DNA of 64,000 nt from Afifella marina DSM 2698 (GTDB lineage Bacteria; Pseudomonadota; Alphaproteobacteria; Rhizobiales; Afifellaceae): positions 347,664 through 411,663 of the forward strand of contig NZ_FMVW01000003.1 in NCBI RefSeq assembly GCF_900102695.1. Reading direction: 5' to 3'. Under the pieces are notes generated by a model. The model saw only the letters and a list, made by a program, of their open reading frames with translations. It had not been told where the DNA came from and searched no databases. The translations under genes were made by a program, and so were the position numbers. Positions 62,689 through 64,000 of this stretch are shown here, in pieces. The number at the start of each line of letters is the position of its first letter. Positions within the stretch are counted from its first letter, which is position 1.

Positions 62689-63717
62689 ATGCGTTACAAT
62701 CCGCTCGGCCAGACCGGCCTTCTTGTCTCGGAACTGTGCTTCGGTACCATGACTTTCGGCGGCAACGAGGGGCTGTGGGGAAAGATCGGCAATCTTGGAC
62801 AGCAGGATGCCGATGCACTTCTCAGCCGCGCCCTCGATGCCGGCGTCAATTTCATTGACACGGCCAATGTTTATGCCGAAGGCCGCTCGGAGACGATCAC
62901 CGGGCAGGCGCTCAAGAATCTCGGCGTTGCGCGCGACGAGGTCGTCGTGGCGACCAAGTTTCTGGGCCGTGTCGGTGAAGGACCGAACGCCACCGGCGCC
63001 TCGCGCTATCACATTCTCGACCAGGCGAAGAAGAGCCTCACCCGTCTGCAGCTCGACCACATCGATCTCTACCAGATCCACGGATTCGACCCGCTGACGC
63101 CGATCGAGGAGACGCTGGAAGCCCTCGATACGCTCGTGCGCCACGGTCATGTCCGCTACGTCGGGGTTTCGAACTGGGCGGCCTGGCAGATCGCCAAGGC
63201 TCTCGGGATTTCAGAACGCAAGAACCTCGCACCGTTCCGCTCGCTGCAGGCCTATTACACCATCGCTGGCCGCGATCTGGAGCGCGAGATCGTGCCGCTG
63301 CTCACCTCGGAGAAGGTCGGGCTGATGGTGTGGAGCCCGCTCGCTGGCGGTTTCCTCTCTGGGAAATACAGCCGGGACGACGAAAAATCGGGCGACGGAC
63401 GGCGTGCGACCTTCGATTTTCCGCCGGTCGACAAGGACCGTGGCTATGCCGTTATCGACGAGATGCGCAAGGTTGCCGAGGCGCATTCGGCTTCCGTGGC
63501 GCAAATCGCGCTCGCCTGGCTCCTGCATCAGAAGGTGGTGACGAGCGTCATCATCGGCGCCAAGCGCATGGACCAGCTGGACGACAATCTCGCCGCCGTG
63601 GAGGTTCGTCTCTCCGACGACGAGCTCAAGACGCTCGATCAGGTGAGCCGTCTTGCCCCCGAATACCCGGGATGGATGTTGGAACGTCAGTCGAGCTACC
63701 GGCAGGGCGAGTTCTGA
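62689..63717 (+). CDS. aldo/keto reductase
   Basis: The 342-residue NADPH-dependent reductase has all four catalytic residues: Asp in VNFIDTANVYAEG, Tyr in NVYAEG, Lys in VVVATKFLG and His in LYQIHGFDPLTP. Later motifs are RYVGVSNWAAWQ, QAYYTIAGRDLEREIVPLL, VWSPLAGGFLSGKYS and SVIIGAKRMDQLDDNL. The length and GRVG/LGVSN pattern place it with AKR family members related to YajO/Tas and plant aldo/keto reductases. ATG 62689 has AAAGGA upstream. Divergent from the AraC regulator, which suggests control by it; the substrate is unknown but probably an aldehyde. Confidence 0.92.
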   Translation: MRYNPLGQTGLLVSELCFGTMTFGGNEGLWGKIGNLGQQDADALLSRALDAGVNFIDTANVYAEGRSETITGQALKNLGVARDEVVVATKFLGRVGEGPNATGASRYHILDQAKKSLTRLQLDHIDLYQIHGFDPLTPIEETLEALDTLVRHGHVRYVGVSNWAAWQIAKALGISERKNLAPFRSLQAYYTIAGRDLEREIVPLLTSEKVGLMVWSPLAGGFLSGKYSRDDEKSGDGRRATFDFPPVDKDRGYAVIDEMRKVAEAHSASVAQIALAWLLHQKVVTSVIIGAKRMDQLDDNLAAVEVRLSDDELKTLDQVSRLAPEYPGWMLERQSSYRQGEF

Positions 63718-63732
63718 GCCGTTTCGGTTGCG

Positions 63733-63764
63733 AGTCTGGGGGCGGCTTCGGCCGCCCTCAGACT
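63733..63764 (+). terminator. stable UUCG hairpin after the aldo/keto reductase gene
   Basis: AGTCTGGGGGCGGC and GCCGCCCTCAGACT form a 14-bp stem (one G-T pair) closed by a C(TTCG)G tetraloop, one of the most stable RNA hairpins. No T run follows directly. It begins 15 bases after the reductase stop. Confidence 0.65.
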
Positions 63765-63770
63765 GCTGAC

Positions 63771-63798
63771 AAAGCCCTGGCGTGAGCCGGGGCTTTTT
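63771..63798 (+). terminator. rho-independent terminator
   Basis: AAAGCCCTGGC and GCCGGGGCTTT pair over 11 positions (one T-G) around a GTGA loop, followed by T residues (TTTTT within 63794-63798). It ends rightward transcription from the reductase gene or marks the left edge of the insertion sequence that follows. Confidence 0.75.
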
Positions 63799-63811
63799 GA
63801 TTCAGTGGGCC

Positions 63812-64000
63812 ATGTTGAAGAGCCCGGCCCCTGAGCAGACTGCGATCGAGATGGTGACACTCGATCAATTGGTTCCCAAGGATCACCTGCTTCGCAAGAT
63901 CGACGCGGTGATCGACTTCTCGTTCATCCATGACCGGGTTGCGGGGCTCTACTGTCCGGATAATGGCCGCCCGGCGCTCGATCCGACCTTGATGTTCAAG
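63812..64000 (+). mobile_element. IS1182-family-like transposase, N-terminal part (cut by window edge)
   Basis: ATG 63812 opens 63 codons to the window end. The translation has VTLDQLVPKDHLLRKIDAVIDFSFIHDRVAGLYCPDNGRPALDPTLMFK, the N-terminal domain of IS1182/IS5-group transposases (pattern P-x-DHLLRKI, IDFSFI, DNGRPALDPxxMFK). Completeness, inverted repeats and target duplication lie outside the window. It is the only mobile-element sequence seen here. Confidence 0.88.

Overview
The window is chromosomal DNA from a GC-rich alphaproteobacterium, most likely of the Hyphomicrobiales (Rhizobiales). Evidence for this is the gene order around a presumed replication origin (dnaQ-coaE-aroE-maf-ppsR | origin | hemE-hemJ-rho ... 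mnmE-mnmG-rsmG-parA-parB-holA), the hisF-hisE-coaA order, a CenR-like regulator upstream of xthA-lolA-ftsK, and an OlsB-type ornithine-lipid synthase. The genus cannot be fixed from the sequence alone.

Layout. 1-4.3 kb: tail of an EAL-domain protein, then an overlapping + strand operon hisF-hisE-coaA-pyrF-DUF1330-moeB-like. 4.3-9.2 kb: a 2-hydroxyacid dehydrogenase, an SH3-domain secreted protein and a three-gene sugar ABC importer without an ATPase gene. 9.5-14.9 kb: olsB, smr-mltA-tim44, fxsA, secB and dnaQ. 15.0-17.8 kb: a leftward operon ppsR-maf-aroE-coaE. 17.85-18.23 kb: a candidate oriC with near-consensus DnaA boxes, five GANTC sites and a perfect TTAA-N7-TTAA CtrA box. 18.2-30 kb: rightward genes hemE, hemJ, rho, mnmE, mnmG, rsmG, parA and parB (yyaL and holA run the other way), with three parS sites. 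30-37 kb: leuS-lptE-holA, yggS, an L,D-transpeptidase-like gene, a CenR-like regulator with a stand-alone cyclic-nucleotide-binding protein, xthA and lolA. 37.7-44.1 kb: ftsK with an upstream CtrA box, then two adjacent glnK-amtB operons. 44.3-50.6 kb: tesB, a ubiquinone hydroxylase, tetR, small housekeeping genes and tRNA-Gly(GCC). 50.9-54.3 kb: a two-gene siderophore uptake unit. 54.6-57.4 kb: AspT-like and YeiH-like membrane proteins. 57.5-63.7 kb: a PaoABC-like molybdenum aldehyde oxidoreductase operon, an AraC regulator and a divergent aldo/keto reductase. 63.8-64.0 kb: the start of an IS1182-like transposase cut by the window edge.

Most of the window is conserved core chromosome. I found no CRISPR array, prophage, toxin-antitoxin pair, restriction system or clear defence island, and nothing I would call a wholly new system. 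The most informative signals are regulatory: an origin carrying DnaA, CcrM and CtrA signatures together, a second perfect CtrA box in front of ftsK, a parS cluster beside parAB, and paired glnK-amtB operons in which the PII genes are nearly identical while the channels belong to different subfamilies. Accessory interest lies in the ATPase-less sugar importer, the siderophore pair next to the tRNA, and the aldehyde-metabolism cluster at the right end.
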